Source: Lachnospiraceae bacterium
GTDB lineage: Bacteria > Bacillota > Clostridia > Lachnospirales > Lachnospiraceae
Assembly: GCA_910576125.1 (NCBI GenBank)
Contig: CAJTHM010000001.1
Location: 372,001-436,000 of the forward strand
Length of the DNA: 64,000 bases
Direction: 5' to 3'
Shown: piece after piece, positions 36,360 to 45,377 of the stretch
Numbering within the stretch: position 1 is the first letter of the stretch
Layout: each line of letters starts with the position of its first letter
Translations under genes and position numbers: made by a program
Notes under the pieces: generated by a model
The model's input: only the letters and a program-made list of their open reading frames with translations
What the model was told of the DNA's origin: nothing
The model's database searches: none

Positions 36360-36634
36360 AAAGCCCTAAGCCGACATTTTATCAGCTTAGGGCGAACTAA
36401 ACATAAGTCCGTGGTACCACCTAAATTCGGATATGATCCGCGCTCTCCGGCACAGGAAGAGACTCCGATGCCATATCTCTGTAAAGGGAGAACCCGGTGA
36501 AGCTTACTGCTATTTCGGCCCACAGCTCAAAGATGGGTTGGGCATCCTTTCCATAAAGGCTCGCACCGGCCGCCTTCTCTCTGAAAATCCAGGATGCTTA
36601 CTACTTCTTATCATAGCTTTTGTGTTCGTTTTTT
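36360..36634 (-). ncRNA. T-box leader of proS
   Basis: The minus strand shows stem-I features (AGTAG near 36603; AGAGAGAAGG and GGTGCGAGCC around 36560-36585), then the T-box core TTAGGTGGTACCACGG near 36407-36424, and a terminator hairpin GCCCTAAGC/GGCTTAGGGC with TTTTTG (about 36358-36394). Uncharged tRNA-Pro should stabilise the antiterminator. The specifier may be one of the CCC/CCA triplets after GGATG near 36535-36543, but I cannot fix it. Confidence 0.88.
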
Positions 36635-36636
36635 AC

Positions 36637-36665
36637 GTTATACCACAGAAATCAAGGGCTGTCAA
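36637..36665 (-). promoter_or_regulatory. proS promoter
   Basis: On the minus strand TTGACA (36665-36660) and TATAAC (36642-36637) are 17 bp apart. The -35 box touches the glycyl-tRNA synthetase remnant. Confidence 0.85.
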
Positions 36666-37122
36666 GAGTCTATCCTTTGACGAAGCCACAAAGGAAAAGT
36701 ATATCCCATACATCATTGAATCCACTTACGGGCTAGACCGCATCGTACTGGCGCTGCTGTTTGAAGGCCTGCATGAGGAAGAGATTGGAGATTCTGACAG
36801 TCGTGTCGTTTTCAACATCAGGCCGGCCCTTGCGCCAATCAAGCTCAATATACTGCCGCTGAGCAAAAAGAGGCACGCCGGGAAAACGAAAGAGCTGTAC
36901 GCGATGCTGGCCCCACATTGCATGGCACAGTACGAAGAGTCCGGCAGCATCGGAAAGAGATACCGCAGAGGAGACGCCATCGGGATTCCCTATGCCATTA
37001 CCGCAGATGACGCCACCCTGGAGCAGGGAACCGTAACCGTAAGGGACAGGGACACCATGGAGCAGCGCGTCCTTCCGGTAAGCGAACTGGTTCCTTTCCT
37101 GGCGGATCAGTCTTTGTTCTAA
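36661..37122 (+). pseudogene. glycyl-tRNA synthetase, C-terminal fragment
   Basis: About 150 residues matching the end of class II homodimeric GlyRS: FDEATKEKYIPYIIESTYGL with motif 3 (DRIVLALL), IRPALAPIKLNILPLSKK, EESGSIGKRYRRGDAIGIP and TVTVRDRDTMEQR. The catalytic N-terminal two thirds are absent; upstream the same frame merely reads the antisense of the proS leader. It is a remnant joined to the proS promoter by rearrangement, and converges on the GNAT gene (4-bp overlap at the ends). Confidence 0.85.
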
Positions 37123-37682
37123 TCCCCTGCAGCGTCCTCTCTCAGAACGTACTCCAGATAGCGGTCCTCTTCCGTGTCGATGAAACTGTCCACGATTCCT
37201 TCCGCATCCGAACATCCCATGCGGGCATAAAAGGCAATGGTGTCGCGGGAGGGAACCGCTGAAATGAAAAGCTTATCCGCTTTCCTGTCTTTGGCGCACA
37301 GGCATATCTGTTCAAACAATTTCTTCCCGATGCCCTGCCTCTGCCACTCATCGTCCACGAAGAGCATGGTCAGGTTCGCATATTCCTTATCTCCCATGCC
37401 TTGCAGCATACCGTCCAGGGCGGCGAAGCCCACCAGCCTGCCGCCCGGTGAGAAAGCTCCCAGGACAGCGCCACCTCTGCCTGACTGCCGGCACAGATAC
37501 CGGGATAACCGAATTCTCTTCTCCTCGCTCCACTGGCGGAGCTCGTCCGTCTTTCTTAATTTGTATCCGTTTCCGTCTTTTACATATTTCTCCCTTATCT
37601 TCTGCTCATGCCTGAAATCTTTCAGCATATCGGAATGTATCTGGGAATGTGTTAAAACTTTTATCGCTATTTCGTCATTCAT
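37119..37682 (-). CDS. GNAT-family N-acetyltransferase
   Basis: 187 residues. Acetyl-CoA-binding strand and loop: NLTMLFVDDEWQRQGIGKKL, then ISAVPSRDTIAFYARMGC. The N-terminal 85 residues are basic. The ATG at 37682 is preferred over 37775 because GGAGG lies upstream and the longer N-terminus is unlike the family. It is downstream of the XRE-TPR gene on the same strand. Acceptor unknown. Confidence 0.85.
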   Translation of the reverse strand: MNDEIAIKVLTHSQIHSDMLKDFRHEQKIREKYVKDGNGYKLRKTDELRQWSEEKRIRLSRYLCRQSGRGGAVLGAFSPGGRLVGFAALDGMLQGMGDKEYANLTMLFVDDEWQRQGIGKKLFEQICLCAKDRKADKLFISAVPSRDTIAFYARMGCSDAEGIVDSFIDTEEDRYLEYVLREDAAGD

Positions 37683-37778
37683 TTTCTGTCTCTTCCTCCA
37701 CGCAATCTTGGAAATTTTCAACGCATGGGTTTTCTTCCTCTCCACCATCCTGTACCCATTCATGCAGCCTGACATGAA

Positions 37779-38822
37779 TCAGTCGTTTTCCTCTGTGTCC
37801 CTGCGCCGCTTCAGCCGCTCGATCTCCCGCTTCTGCGCATCGATGCTTTCCCCGGAAAAGGTATTGTACTCCTCTTTCAGGCACTTGATGATGCGCTTTC
37901 TGTCGGCAATGGCGGCGTCGAAATCCCCCAGCAGTTCATGCACCTGGGCCATGGAGTACAGGCCGTCCGCGATCCTGGGCGGCTCCTGCATAGAAAAGCT
38001 CCTCTCATAATCCGCCAGGGCTTCCTGGTATCTGCCCAGTTTCCGGAATCCGTCCGCCCTGTCGCAGTAGGACTGCCATCTCTCCGGGAAATGCTCCACC
38101 GCCGCGTTCCAGTACTCCAGCGCTTTCTCCGGATTCCCCCTGCCGAACATCACATCGCCCATATAGACATCATACTGCTGTGTCTTGGCCGCGGTGCGGA
38201 TCTGCTCGATGTAGGGAACCGCTTCGTCAAACCGGTCATCGTCCAGCATATTTTCGATGATTCCGTAGAGCCCCCAGTAGTTGCCGGGGTTCTTTTTCAG
38301 GAAGTCCTTGAAATATTCTATGACCTGGAAATGGTTGTCGTACCATTCGTCCCCGCAGACTCCGCCCTCCGCCTCCAGGAACGCCACCCAGCCGCTCTTG
38401 TCCCGGGGATCCAGCTCCAGCACTTTCTTGGCGTACTCGCTGGCCGTGTCATGGTCGCTGGCGGCTCGGTGGTTGTACAGATAGGCCAGGCAGCTGTAGG
38501 CCCGGACATTTTTCGGCTGGTTTTTCAGCACGCCCTCCAGGAACCTGACGCAGTGGTCGAAGGTCTCCGGGGGAATCCGGCGCTCGTGCCAGAACATATT
38601 TTCGATGCGTTCGAATTCCGCCTCGTCGGAGAGCTGGAACAGCTCGTCGATGGTGACCCCGAAGAAGACGGCGATGCCCGGCAGCAGCCCGATGTCCGGC
38701 ACGCTGGCCTGCGTCTCCCATTTGCTCACGGCCTGGGCGGACACCCCCAGGTACTCCGCCAGCTCCTCCTGCTTCACTTCCTTTTCCAGGCGCAGGTTCT
38801 TAATCTTTTTCCCGATATCCAT
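37779..38822 (-). CDS. XRE-family regulator with TPR domain
   Basis: 347 residues. An N-terminal XRE helix-turn-helix (KKIKNLRLEKEVKQEELAEY, then LGVSAQAVSKWET) spans residues 3-60. The rest is a set of TPR-like helical repeats (NVRAYSCLAYLYNHRA; YSMAQVHELLGDFDAAIAD). Such proteins often respond to peptides or partner proteins. GGAGGAGATACAC precedes the ATG at 38822. Target genes are unknown; it is divergent from nothing and upstream of the GNAT gene. Confidence 0.87.
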   Translation of the reverse strand: MDIGKKIKNLRLEKEVKQEELAEYLGVSAQAVSKWETQASVPDIGLLPGIAVFFGVTIDELFQLSDEAEFERIENMFWHERRIPPETFDHCVRFLEGVLKNQPKNVRAYSCLAYLYNHRAASDHDTASEYAKKVLELDPRDKSGWVAFLEAEGGVCGDEWYDNHFQVIEYFKDFLKKNPGNYWGLYGIIENMLDDDRFDEAVPYIEQIRTAAKTQQYDVYMGDVMFGRGNPEKALEYWNAAVEHFPERWQSYCDRADGFRKLGRYQEALADYERSFSMQEPPRIADGLYSMAQVHELLGDFDAAIADRKRIIKCLKEEYNTFSGESIDAQKREIERLKRRRDTEEND

Positions 38823-38935
38823 GTGTATCTCCTCCATTCAACTGTCGATTGATTTTCTTTTTTCTATCAGCTGATGGATTCAGTATATATCAGATATCCG
38901 GGATGCGCAATCGAAAGGGATTCTACTTCATTCCA

Positions 38936-39472
38936 CTACCGGTTGAACGTCAGGGCGTCTTTACCGTCCCAGTCCGGCGGCAGGCACACGCTGTTGAGCT
39001 CCACGGTGCCGGAAAAGTCCTTATAGTCCACCATGATATAATTTCCGCCGCTTTTCAGGCGCAGCTCTGTCTCAAAACGTCCCTCCTCGTCCGTCTCCAG
39101 CACCACCACCGCTTCGTTCATCCGGATTCTCACCTCGGCCTGCCCCCTGTCCGCCAGAATCCGCCCATACACCCGGAGCCTGCGGGACTCTGTGGAGCCG
39201 CCTCCGAATATCACGTCCCGCCCGGTGCCGCCATTGCATTCCGCCAGATAGCTTCCCGTGTAGGCATCGTCCCCGCAGACCCGCTCTCCCATCAGATCCC
39301 CGTCCCCGGTAATCTGGGAAGCTCCCAGATTTGAAGCCAGACCCTCCAGAAATTCGAGGCATGTTTCCGCCTCCATGTTCCGGATGCCGCAAGCCGTGAG
39401 CAGCGGCAAAATCACCAGCACAAGCGTCAGCACAACACCCGGCAGGACGGCCGCCCTATTCCGCTTCCCCAT
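38936..39472 (-). CDS. putative lipoprotein
   Basis: 178 residues. The N-terminus has a basic start, a hydrophobic core (AVLPGVVLTLVLVILP) and lipobox LLTAC-G, so it should be lipidated and face the outside. The mature part is beta-rich with an acidic, carboxypeptidase-regulatory-like segment (EAVVVLETDEEGRFETELRL). No named family. Its start lies 17 bp inside the preceding small membrane-protein gene, and both lie downstream of the Bce-like permease, so it may be an accessory of that module. Confidence 0.7.
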   Translation of the reverse strand: MGKRNRAAVLPGVVLTLVLVILPLLTACGIRNMEAETCLEFLEGLASNLGASQITGDGDLMGERVCGDDAYTGSYLAECNGGTGRDVIFGGGSTESRRLRVYGRILADRGQAEVRIRMNEAVVVLETDEEGRFETELRLKSGGNYIMVDYKDFSGTVELNSVCLPPDWDGKDALTFNR

Positions 39473-39593
39473 CTCTTTTCCTCCTGCGGCGGATGTGCCG
39501 TCTGACGAGGAGCACCGCAAACAGCCCCAGGATAATGGCGCGTTTCAGCTTCCTTTTCCTCATTTCCTTTACTTTTTCTCTCTCACTCATCAT
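39456..39593 (-). CDS. small basic single-pass membrane protein
   Basis: 45 residues: Lys/Arg-rich ends around one hydrophobic stretch (AIILGLFAVLLV, residues 19-30). AAGGAGGAAACAA gives a strong ribosome site. It overlaps the lipoprotein start, implying coupled expression. Function unknown. Confidence 0.6.
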   Translation of the reverse strand: MMSEREKVKEMRKRKLKRAIILGLFAVLLVRRHIRRRRKRDGEAE

Positions 39594-39852
39594 TTGTTTC
39601 CTCCTTAATCTTCTTGATTTCATATTTATAATATCGAAATAAAGTTTAATTTCCATCGTTTCCCAATTCTCCCGAATCCAGGTTCCATCTTGCTTTTCAT
39701 AAACCGGCAGGCCTAAGACAGCCGCCAGAAGTCAGGCAGCCGCCGATACCCTCTCCCCTTTCGGATGCCGCCAATCAAAAGCAATATCCCTTTGCATCTT
39801 TCGCCTCATCATAACTGCCCTGCGCTCCTTCCCCTGTCTCCGCGCCGTTTGC

Positions 39853-41838
39853 CTATCTGCTGACGATACGGTAGTAAGTCTTCGCCGTCAGGCCGTAAAT
39901 CATCACATACATCCCCGCGAACACCAGGAAACAGATTGCCGTGCAGGCCACATACAGCCTCGTGTCCAGCATATTGAACAGCTCCAGCAGCCTGGAAATC
40001 ATGGGAAAAGCCGCCGCCACATGAATCCCCGCCACCATGAGGGGCAGGAAAAATACCGTCAGCACCTGGGAATGGATGGAAGCCTTCACCTCATCCCTGC
40101 TCATCCCCACCTTCTGCATGACTTCGAATCGATTCTTGTCGTCATACCCTTCGGAAATCTGTTTGTAATAGATAATCAGCACCGTGGCAATGACAAAGAG
40201 CGTCCCCAGAAAGATACCGATGAAGAAAAACCCTCCGTACACCCCTAAAAAAGACGTCCTGGCTTCCGCCTTCCCCTCCACCGAAGCCGATATCTGGCTC
40301 TGGGAAAGCCGCTCCCGCAGGGCATTGCAGAAAGCATTCTGCTCCTCCCTTTCGGCCTCCATATCGAAGCCATAGACCTGCCTGATCTCCCCTGCATACT
40401 GTTCCAGAATCGCCTTCTGCTCCTCATAAATCTCCTGGAGCGCGTCCACATCCGGAACCACGATGAAGTATGTGCTGGCTATATTCGCCGCCACGATACC
40501 GTTCCCCACAAAAGAGTCCAGCCTCCCCTTCACCCGGTATTCCCTGTCCATCAGCCGAAGGGTGGGAGAATCGAAGTCCCCCCGGTTGGAGTACAGGAAA
40601 ATCTCCCCATCCTCCAGCGTCCTCTGCTCTCCCATGGACGCATTGTAATCCTCAAGGGTGATCAGGAACAGGTTGTTGATATCGTCCAGGACATCTAGGG
40701 CATACGCCTTTGAGACTACAAATTCATCATCATCCCGCAGGGTGGGAAACGCCAGATAGCGATACACCGTCTCCCGCTCCCCCTGCGCTCCCAGCTCCCG
40801 GCGCAGGGTCCGGACGGCCTCCACGCCCTCTGGGTTCCCCTCCGGGCCGCCGGGCGAGAAATACACCATGACATCCGCCGGATAGCGCTGCCCGATGGCG
40901 CCCTCCATCCCCACCATCAGGGAGGTGGTGGAAGACACCATCACCAGCACCATGGTGGACAGGATACAGATGTTGGCCAGCCCCACCGCATTCTGCTTCA
41001 TGCGGTAGATCATGCCGGACACGCTGACGAAATGCTTCGTCCGGTAATAATACCTCTTGTTCTTCCGAAGGCTCTTCAAAAGCGCGATGCTCCCGGCGGT
41101 AAAGAGCAGATACGTCCCAACGATGACCAGGATCACCGCCACGAAGAACAGCACCAGGGAAGCGATGGGATTTTTCACAGTCAAGGCGATATAGTAGCCC
41201 CCCGCCAGCACCAGCACTCCGGCCAGCGCCAGGAACCACTTCGTCCTCGGCTCCTTCTCCCCCACATTCCCCGCCCGCAGCAGCGCGATGGGATCCGTTA
41301 TATGGATCTGCCTCACGGCCCGGAGGCAGATCAGCAGGAAAATCACCGCGAACAGAGCGAACGTGCCCCGGATGGCCTCAAAGGACAGGAAAAAGCCAAA
41401 GGGGCTTTCCCCGCCCAGCACTTTGTTGATCACAAGGTACATGGCCTTGTCCAGGGCTATCCCCAGCCCCAGGCCTAAAACCAGGCTGATCAGGGCCGTA
41501 TAGACGCTCTCCCAGGCCAGCACCCTGGAAATATGCTTTTTCTCCATGCCTAATATATTGAACACGCCGAATTCCTTTTTCCTGCGCTTCATCAGGAAAC
41601 TGTTGGTGTAGAACAGGAATATGAACGCGAAGATTCCTATGACACAGCTTCCCAGGAACATGGTCTCGTTCAGGTAAGTGGAGCCTACCATGTTGCCCAG
41701 CCCCGGATTCAGGGACAGGGACTTGACGATGTAGTAGATGGCCACCGTGAGGATACAGGTGACGAGATACGGTGTGTACGTTTTACCGTTTTTCCTCATA
41801 TTGTCTGATGCTAATTTCAGATAAAAGCTTCTTTTCAT
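39853..41838 (-). CDS. BceB-type ABC transporter permease (FtsX domain)
   Basis: 661 residues with about ten helices and the large extracellular domain between helices 7 and 8 (about 300-520) typical of BceB. FtsX-like regions are at both ends. BceAB transporters remove peptide antibiotics such as bacitracin from their lipid II-cycle targets and signal through the BceS kinase. The ATG at 41838 follows GAGGTTATGAA. It forms a unit with the ATPase 69 bp upstream. Confidence 0.92.
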   Translation of the reverse strand: MKRSFYLKLASDNMRKNGKTYTPYLVTCILTVAIYYIVKSLSLNPGLGNMVGSTYLNETMFLGSCVIGIFAFIFLFYTNSFLMKRRKKEFGVFNILGMEKKHISRVLAWESVYTALISLVLGLGLGIALDKAMYLVINKVLGGESPFGFFLSFEAIRGTFALFAVIFLLICLRAVRQIHITDPIALLRAGNVGEKEPRTKWFLALAGVLVLAGGYYIALTVKNPIASLVLFFVAVILVIVGTYLLFTAGSIALLKSLRKNKRYYYRTKHFVSVSGMIYRMKQNAVGLANICILSTMVLVMVSSTTSLMVGMEGAIGQRYPADVMVYFSPGGPEGNPEGVEAVRTLRRELGAQGERETVYRYLAFPTLRDDDEFVVSKAYALDVLDDINNLFLITLEDYNASMGEQRTLEDGEIFLYSNRGDFDSPTLRLMDREYRVKGRLDSFVGNGIVAANIASTYFIVVPDVDALQEIYEEQKAILEQYAGEIRQVYGFDMEAEREEQNAFCNALRERLSQSQISASVEGKAEARTSFLGVYGGFFFIGIFLGTLFVIATVLIIYYKQISEGYDDKNRFEVMQKVGMSRDEVKASIHSQVLTVFFLPLMVAGIHVAAAFPMISRLLELFNMLDTRLYVACTAICFLVFAGMYVMIYGLTAKTYYRIVSR

Positions 41839-41907
41839 TTCATAACCTCTCTTCATGCCTCTGTTTTCGACTCCGCAACGCAGCATTATACAGATTCAGG
41901 TTCGGCC

Positions 41908-42675
41908 TCAGGCCCCTTTCATGTTTCCGGTGGCCAACAGCGTCAGGGTGTCTGAAATCTTCTGGTAGAACTGCTCGTTGGTGCTGTTCCCTTTGTAAAT
42001 CTGGTGGAACACCTCGCCGTCCTTGATGAACAGCACCCTGCCCGCGTGGCTGGCCGCCTTTGTGGAGTGGGTCACCATGAGGACGGTCTGGCCGTCCTCG
42101 TTGATTTCGTTGAAAATCCGCAGCAGGCTGTCCGTGGCCCGGGAGTCCAGCGCCCCTGTGGGTTCGTCCGCCAGCACCAGCTGGGGGTTGGTGATCAGGG
42201 CCCTGGCCACTGCCACCCGCTGCTTCTGGCCGCCGGAGATTTCGTAGGGGTATTTCTCCAGGAGCTCCTGGATGCCCAGTTTCCGGGCGATGGGCTGCAG
42301 CCGCTCTTCCATCTCTCTGTATTCTTTCCCGCCCAGCACCAGGGGCAGAAAGATATTGTCCTTTACGGAAAAATTGTCCAACAGGTTGAAATCCTGGAAC
42401 ACGAACCCCAGATTATTGCGCCGGAAAGCCGCCAGTTCCTTCTCCTTTATCCCGGAAAGGCTCTTGCCTCCCAGCAGCACCTGGCCGCTGGTGGGTTTGT
42501 CGAGAGCCGCCAGGATGTTGAGCAGCGTGGTCTTGCCCGATCCGGACTCTCCCATGATGGCCACATACTCTCCCTCCTCCAGGTCAAAGGACACATTGGC
42601 GAGCGCCTGCACCTGGTTGCCGCCGAAGCGGGTGGTGTAGATTTTCTTAAGGCTTTGTGCCTCTAATAATGCCAT
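41908..42675 (-). CDS. BceA-type ABC transporter ATP-binding protein
   Basis: 255 residues: Walker A GESGSGKTTLLN, Q-loop FVFQDFNLLD, signature ISGGQKQRVA, Walker B LVLADEPTGALD and H-loop VTHS. The tail LLATGNMKGA is short. AGGAGG lies before the ATG at 42675; the frame extends to 42720 without a better site. Partner of the downstream permease, and part of the peptide-antibiotic resistance module with the two-component genes upstream. Confidence 0.93.
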   Translation of the reverse strand: MALLEAQSLKKIYTTRFGGNQVQALANVSFDLEEGEYVAIMGESGSGKTTLLNILAALDKPTSGQVLLGGKSLSGIKEKELAAFRRNNLGFVFQDFNLLDNFSVKDNIFLPLVLGGKEYREMEERLQPIARKLGIQELLEKYPYEISGGQKQRVAVARALITNPQLVLADEPTGALDSRATDSLLRIFNEINEDGQTVLMVTHSTKAASHAGRVLFIKDGEVFHQIYKGNSTNEQFYQKISDTLTLLATGNMKGA

Positions 42676-42914
42676 GGTTTCTGATCCTCCTAACTTTATT
42701 TCAGGTCTGATTTTTAGCACTGTTTTATGTTTATGGGAACATTATACCAAAGGATAGAAGAATCCAACATCGAAATGGGTGACATTTTCTACTGACGATG
42801 TGACATTTTTGTAAGGCAAAGCTTTCCTGATTGCTGTGATTTTCCTGGGTTTTGCCACCGTCAAGGGCAATACCTATGAATCCTCGCGGGACAGAATAAT
42901 GCAGAATATAGCCA

Positions 42915-43085
42915 TCTTCTTCAGGATGATATGACACTCCCATGCAGGAGGCGTATGCGGGCGGGTACCGGGGGCAGATGGTACAGTCCATCCGCAGCAT
43001 GTTCAACGCCACTTTCAAGACCAATCCCTGCCCGGGCAGGACATTCCTCACAGGAATCACACGTATCAGCAAAGAATCTATCCGT
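42915..43085 (+). pseudogene. AAA-ATPase-like (PF09820-type) gene fragment
   Basis: The plus strand encodes YDTPMQEAYAGGYRG, RSMFNATFKTNP and FLTGITRISKESI, about 50 residues of the AAA-ATPase-like/PD-(D/E)XK family. LDE before YDTP is one base out of frame. The same family occurs as a larger pseudogene at 52.7 kb. It interrupts the gap between the Bce kinase and ATPase genes on the opposite strand. Confidence 0.7.
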
Positions 43086-43093
43086 ACAAGCCT

Positions 43094-44101
43094 TCACTCC
43101 ACCCAAAGCGTATCCGAATGCAAATCGATGGAAACCGTTGTCCCCACGCCCACCGCAGACTCCACGCTGATTTTATGTGACAGTTTCTCCGCAGTCAGAC
43201 GGCACAGATAAAGTCCGAGTCCTGTGGATTTCTTGTCCGTCCGGCCATTGTATCCCGTAAATCCCTTCTCGAATATCCTGGGCACATCCTCCGGCGCGAT
43301 GCCGATACCGGTGTCCGCAATCTCCAGCACTTTCTCCGGCGTCACCCGGATGGTCACGCTTCCCTGCGGGGTATACTTCACCGCATTGGACAGAATCTGC
43401 TCGATGATGAACAGCAGCCACTTCTCGTCCGTCAGCACTTTTACATCCGCAGGCTCATACTTTATCCCAATCCGCCGCCTGATGAACTGCGGGGCATACT
43501 TGCGGATTGCCTGCCTGACTATGCTGTCCAGTTCATACTCCCGGAACAGAAAATCCGTGGAATCGCTGCCCAGGCGCATCCAGTTCAGCGCCATCTCCAC
43601 ATACTGCTCCACCCGGAACAGCTCCGCCAGAAGCTCCCTGTGTTCTTCCGTATCCTCTCCCTGCAGCCTCATGCGCATGACGGAGATAGGCGTCTTGATC
43701 TGGTGCACCCATGTGGTGTAGTAGTCCATGCTCTCCCTGCGTTCATTCTGCCAGCCATTTAAATTTTCACTAAATATCGAACTTAGTTTCCTCAGCATCT
43801 CCTGATAATCTTCCTCCGCAAGCGTTGCGGGATTTGGCAGTTCATCCAGCAGAATCTCCACATTTTCCAGGATTCTGCGCCTCTCCCGATGTTCCATGAG
43901 ATAATTGCGAAACCTGCCCGCCAGCAGCACTGCCGTAAGCAGACAGCAAAGCCCTGCCGCATACATCACCGCTTCCAATTCCAGATTATACAGGGAAAAA
44001 ATGGCCAGAAAGATAAGGCAATATACAAGGGACATCATCCCTGTCTTTCTGTATTGCCATAAAAATCTGACCAGAATTTGATACCATTTTTCTTCTTTCA
44101 T
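43094..44101 (-). CDS. BceS-type sensor histidine kinase
   Basis: 335 residues. Two closely spaced N-terminal helices (about 23-42 and 45-62) with almost no extracellular loop define an intramembrane-sensing kinase. The phosphoacceptor motif is TTWVHQIKTPISVM; ATP-binding motifs are IIEQILSNAVKYTPQ and KSTGLGLYLCRL. It should sense the BceAB transporter. The ATG at 44101 overlaps the stop of a tiny upstream ORF by 4 bp. Confidence 0.92.
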   Translation of the reverse strand: MKEEKWYQILVRFLWQYRKTGMMSLVYCLIFLAIFSLYNLELEAVMYAAGLCCLLTAVLLAGRFRNYLMEHRERRRILENVEILLDELPNPATLAEEDYQEMLRKLSSIFSENLNGWQNERRESMDYYTTWVHQIKTPISVMRMRLQGEDTEEHRELLAELFRVEQYVEMALNWMRLGSDSTDFLFREYELDSIVRQAIRKYAPQFIRRRIGIKYEPADVKVLTDEKWLLFIIEQILSNAVKYTPQGSVTIRVTPEKVLEIADTGIGIAPEDVPRIFEKGFTGYNGRTDKKSTGLGLYLCRLTAEKLSHKISVESAVGVGTTVSIDLHSDTLWVE

Positions 44102-44205
44102 CCACGTCTCCCTAACGTTTCATCCGAACTGCGAATCCTCATACTCCCCAGGTCAGTTGTGTGCAGCCTGTCCAAATTTTCCAGCAGCGTATTTGCTGTT
44201 TCCAT
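44098..44205 (-). CDS. 35-residue ORF resembling DUF3781 N-terminus
   Basis: The short frame contains LLENLDRLHTTDLGSMRIR, which looks like the start of DUF3781 proteins; the rest of that roughly 80-residue family is absent. It has a GAGGAGAGAAAGG ribosome site and overlaps the kinase start (ATGA), so it may now serve as a coupling ORF. Confidence 0.5.
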   Translation of the reverse strand: METANTLLENLDRLHTTDLGSMRIRSSDETLGRRG

Positions 44206-44271
44206 TCCTTTCTCTCCTCACCTTTAACCCGTTTCCTCCCAAGTTGCTCCAAAAAGCAGAGAATGCCCGCT

Positions 44272-44943
44272 TTACTCCACAATATACCCTTGTCCTACTT
44301 TCGTGGCAATGAAATCCGCAAGCCCCGCGCCCTCCAGCTTCTTCCGCAGCCTGGTCACGTTCACCGTCAGGGTGTTCTCCTCCACATAGGAATCCATCTG
44401 CCACAGCCTGGTCATCAGCGTGTCCCGGCTGACCACTTTTCCTTTGTTCTCCATCAGCGTCTGCAGAATGCGGAACTCATTCTTCGTCAGTTCAATCCGC
44501 TCCCCCTCATAGGTCAGGGAAGCACTGTTCAAGTTCAGCACAGCCCCCCTGTGCTCCAGCATCGGGACTTTCCCGGCCATATCGTAAGTCCTGCGCAGCA
44601 GAGCCTGTATCTTGGCGGTCATCACCTGCAAATCCACCGGCTTTGGGATGAAGTCGTCCCCGCCCATGTTCATGGCCATGACGATGTTCATATTGTCGGA
44701 GGCCGAGGAGATGAACACCACCGGCACATTGGAAATTTTGCGAATCTCGCTGCACCAGTGGTAGCCGTTAAAGAAAGGCAGCATGATATCCATCAGCACC
44801 ATATGAGGGTCATATTCCGCAAAGGCGGGAATGATATTCTGGAAATCCCTGACGCACAGGCACTCGTTTCCCCAACTTTTAATCTGCTTCTCCATAGCCT
44901 CTGCCATCGAAAAATCATCCTCTACAATCATAATCCGATACAT
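44272..44943 (-). CDS. BceR-type response regulator (OmpR family)
   Basis: 223 residues. Receiver with MIVEDDFSMAEAM and phosphoacceptor Asp52 in LMDIMLPF; a winged-helix DNA-binding domain follows (LTKNEFRILQTLMENKGKVV, then SYVEENTLTVNVTRLRKKL). It heads the module BceR-(DUF3781-like)-BceS-BceA-BceB. The ATG at 44943 has only GGAGAC close by. Likely activated in response to peptide antibiotics. Confidence 0.92.
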   Translation of the reverse strand: MYRIMIVEDDFSMAEAMEKQIKSWGNECLCVRDFQNIIPAFAEYDPHMVLMDIMLPFFNGYHWCSEIRKISNVPVVFISSASDNMNIVMAMNMGGDDFIPKPVDLQVMTAKIQALLRRTYDMAGKVPMLEHRGAVLNLNSASLTYEGERIELTKNEFRILQTLMENKGKVVSRDTLMTRLWQMDSYVEENTLTVNVTRLRKKLEGAGLADFIATKVGQGYIVE

Positions 44944-45068
44944 GTCTCCACGCCCCTGTTCCAGGATTCTTCCACAATATGGCATACCCTTCCTACTCGT
45001 ATTTTCTGCTACAGCCGTATTTCACGGAACCTATACTGCTTAACGATTTCACTTGCCGCGAGACCGGA

Positions 45069-45130
45069 CTGCATAACGCTGACTGGTCCAATCCCACGAT
45101 TACATGAGACAGTATTCAGCATTATGCAGT
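45069..45130. repeat. 62-bp inverted-repeat element
   Basis: ACTGCATAACGCTGA (45069-45083) faces TCAGCATTATGCAGT (45116-45130), 14 of 15 complementary. The same word occurs again inside the hairpin at 51.3 kb, so it is a dispersed small repeat. Confidence 0.55.
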
Positions 45131-45217
45131 ATATTGTATAATAGATGAAAGCGAATTGCAAGATTCTGCCAGTTGAAAAAGGCAAATTGATACACTTAAA
45201 ATCAAAGATTCGTCCCC

Positions 45218-45246
45218 TTGACATTGACCAGCGTCAAGTGATATAG
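45218..45246 (+). promoter_or_regulatory. probable promoter of the LytTR regulator
   Basis: TTGACA at 45218 and ATATAG at 45241 with a 17-bp spacer. The -35 box lies in an inverted repeat CTTGAC...GTCAAG (45217-45238), a possible operator. Confidence 0.45.
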
Positions 45247-45377
45247 CAGTTTCCTGGAAAAATCCCCGGGCGGCGGGTTCAACATGGCCCTGGAAGCCCG
45301 GAAATCTCCGCATTGCCGCCCCGGGAAGAATGTGCTACAATGAATAGGCACGAAACTTCCCGAAAGGCGGTGACTTC

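Larger units (their letters stand above)
44944..45377. other. divergent intergenic region between bceR-like and LytTR genes
   Basis: Holds both promoter regions, the inverted-repeat element at 45069-45130 and the plus-strand promoter at 45218. No further gene seen. Confidence 0.5.

Noticed and set aside
36433..36660. Upstream 76 codons of the plus-strand ORF that ends at 37122
   Set aside because: This part is antisense of the proS T-box leader and shows no GlyRS similarity; the fragment starts near 36661.
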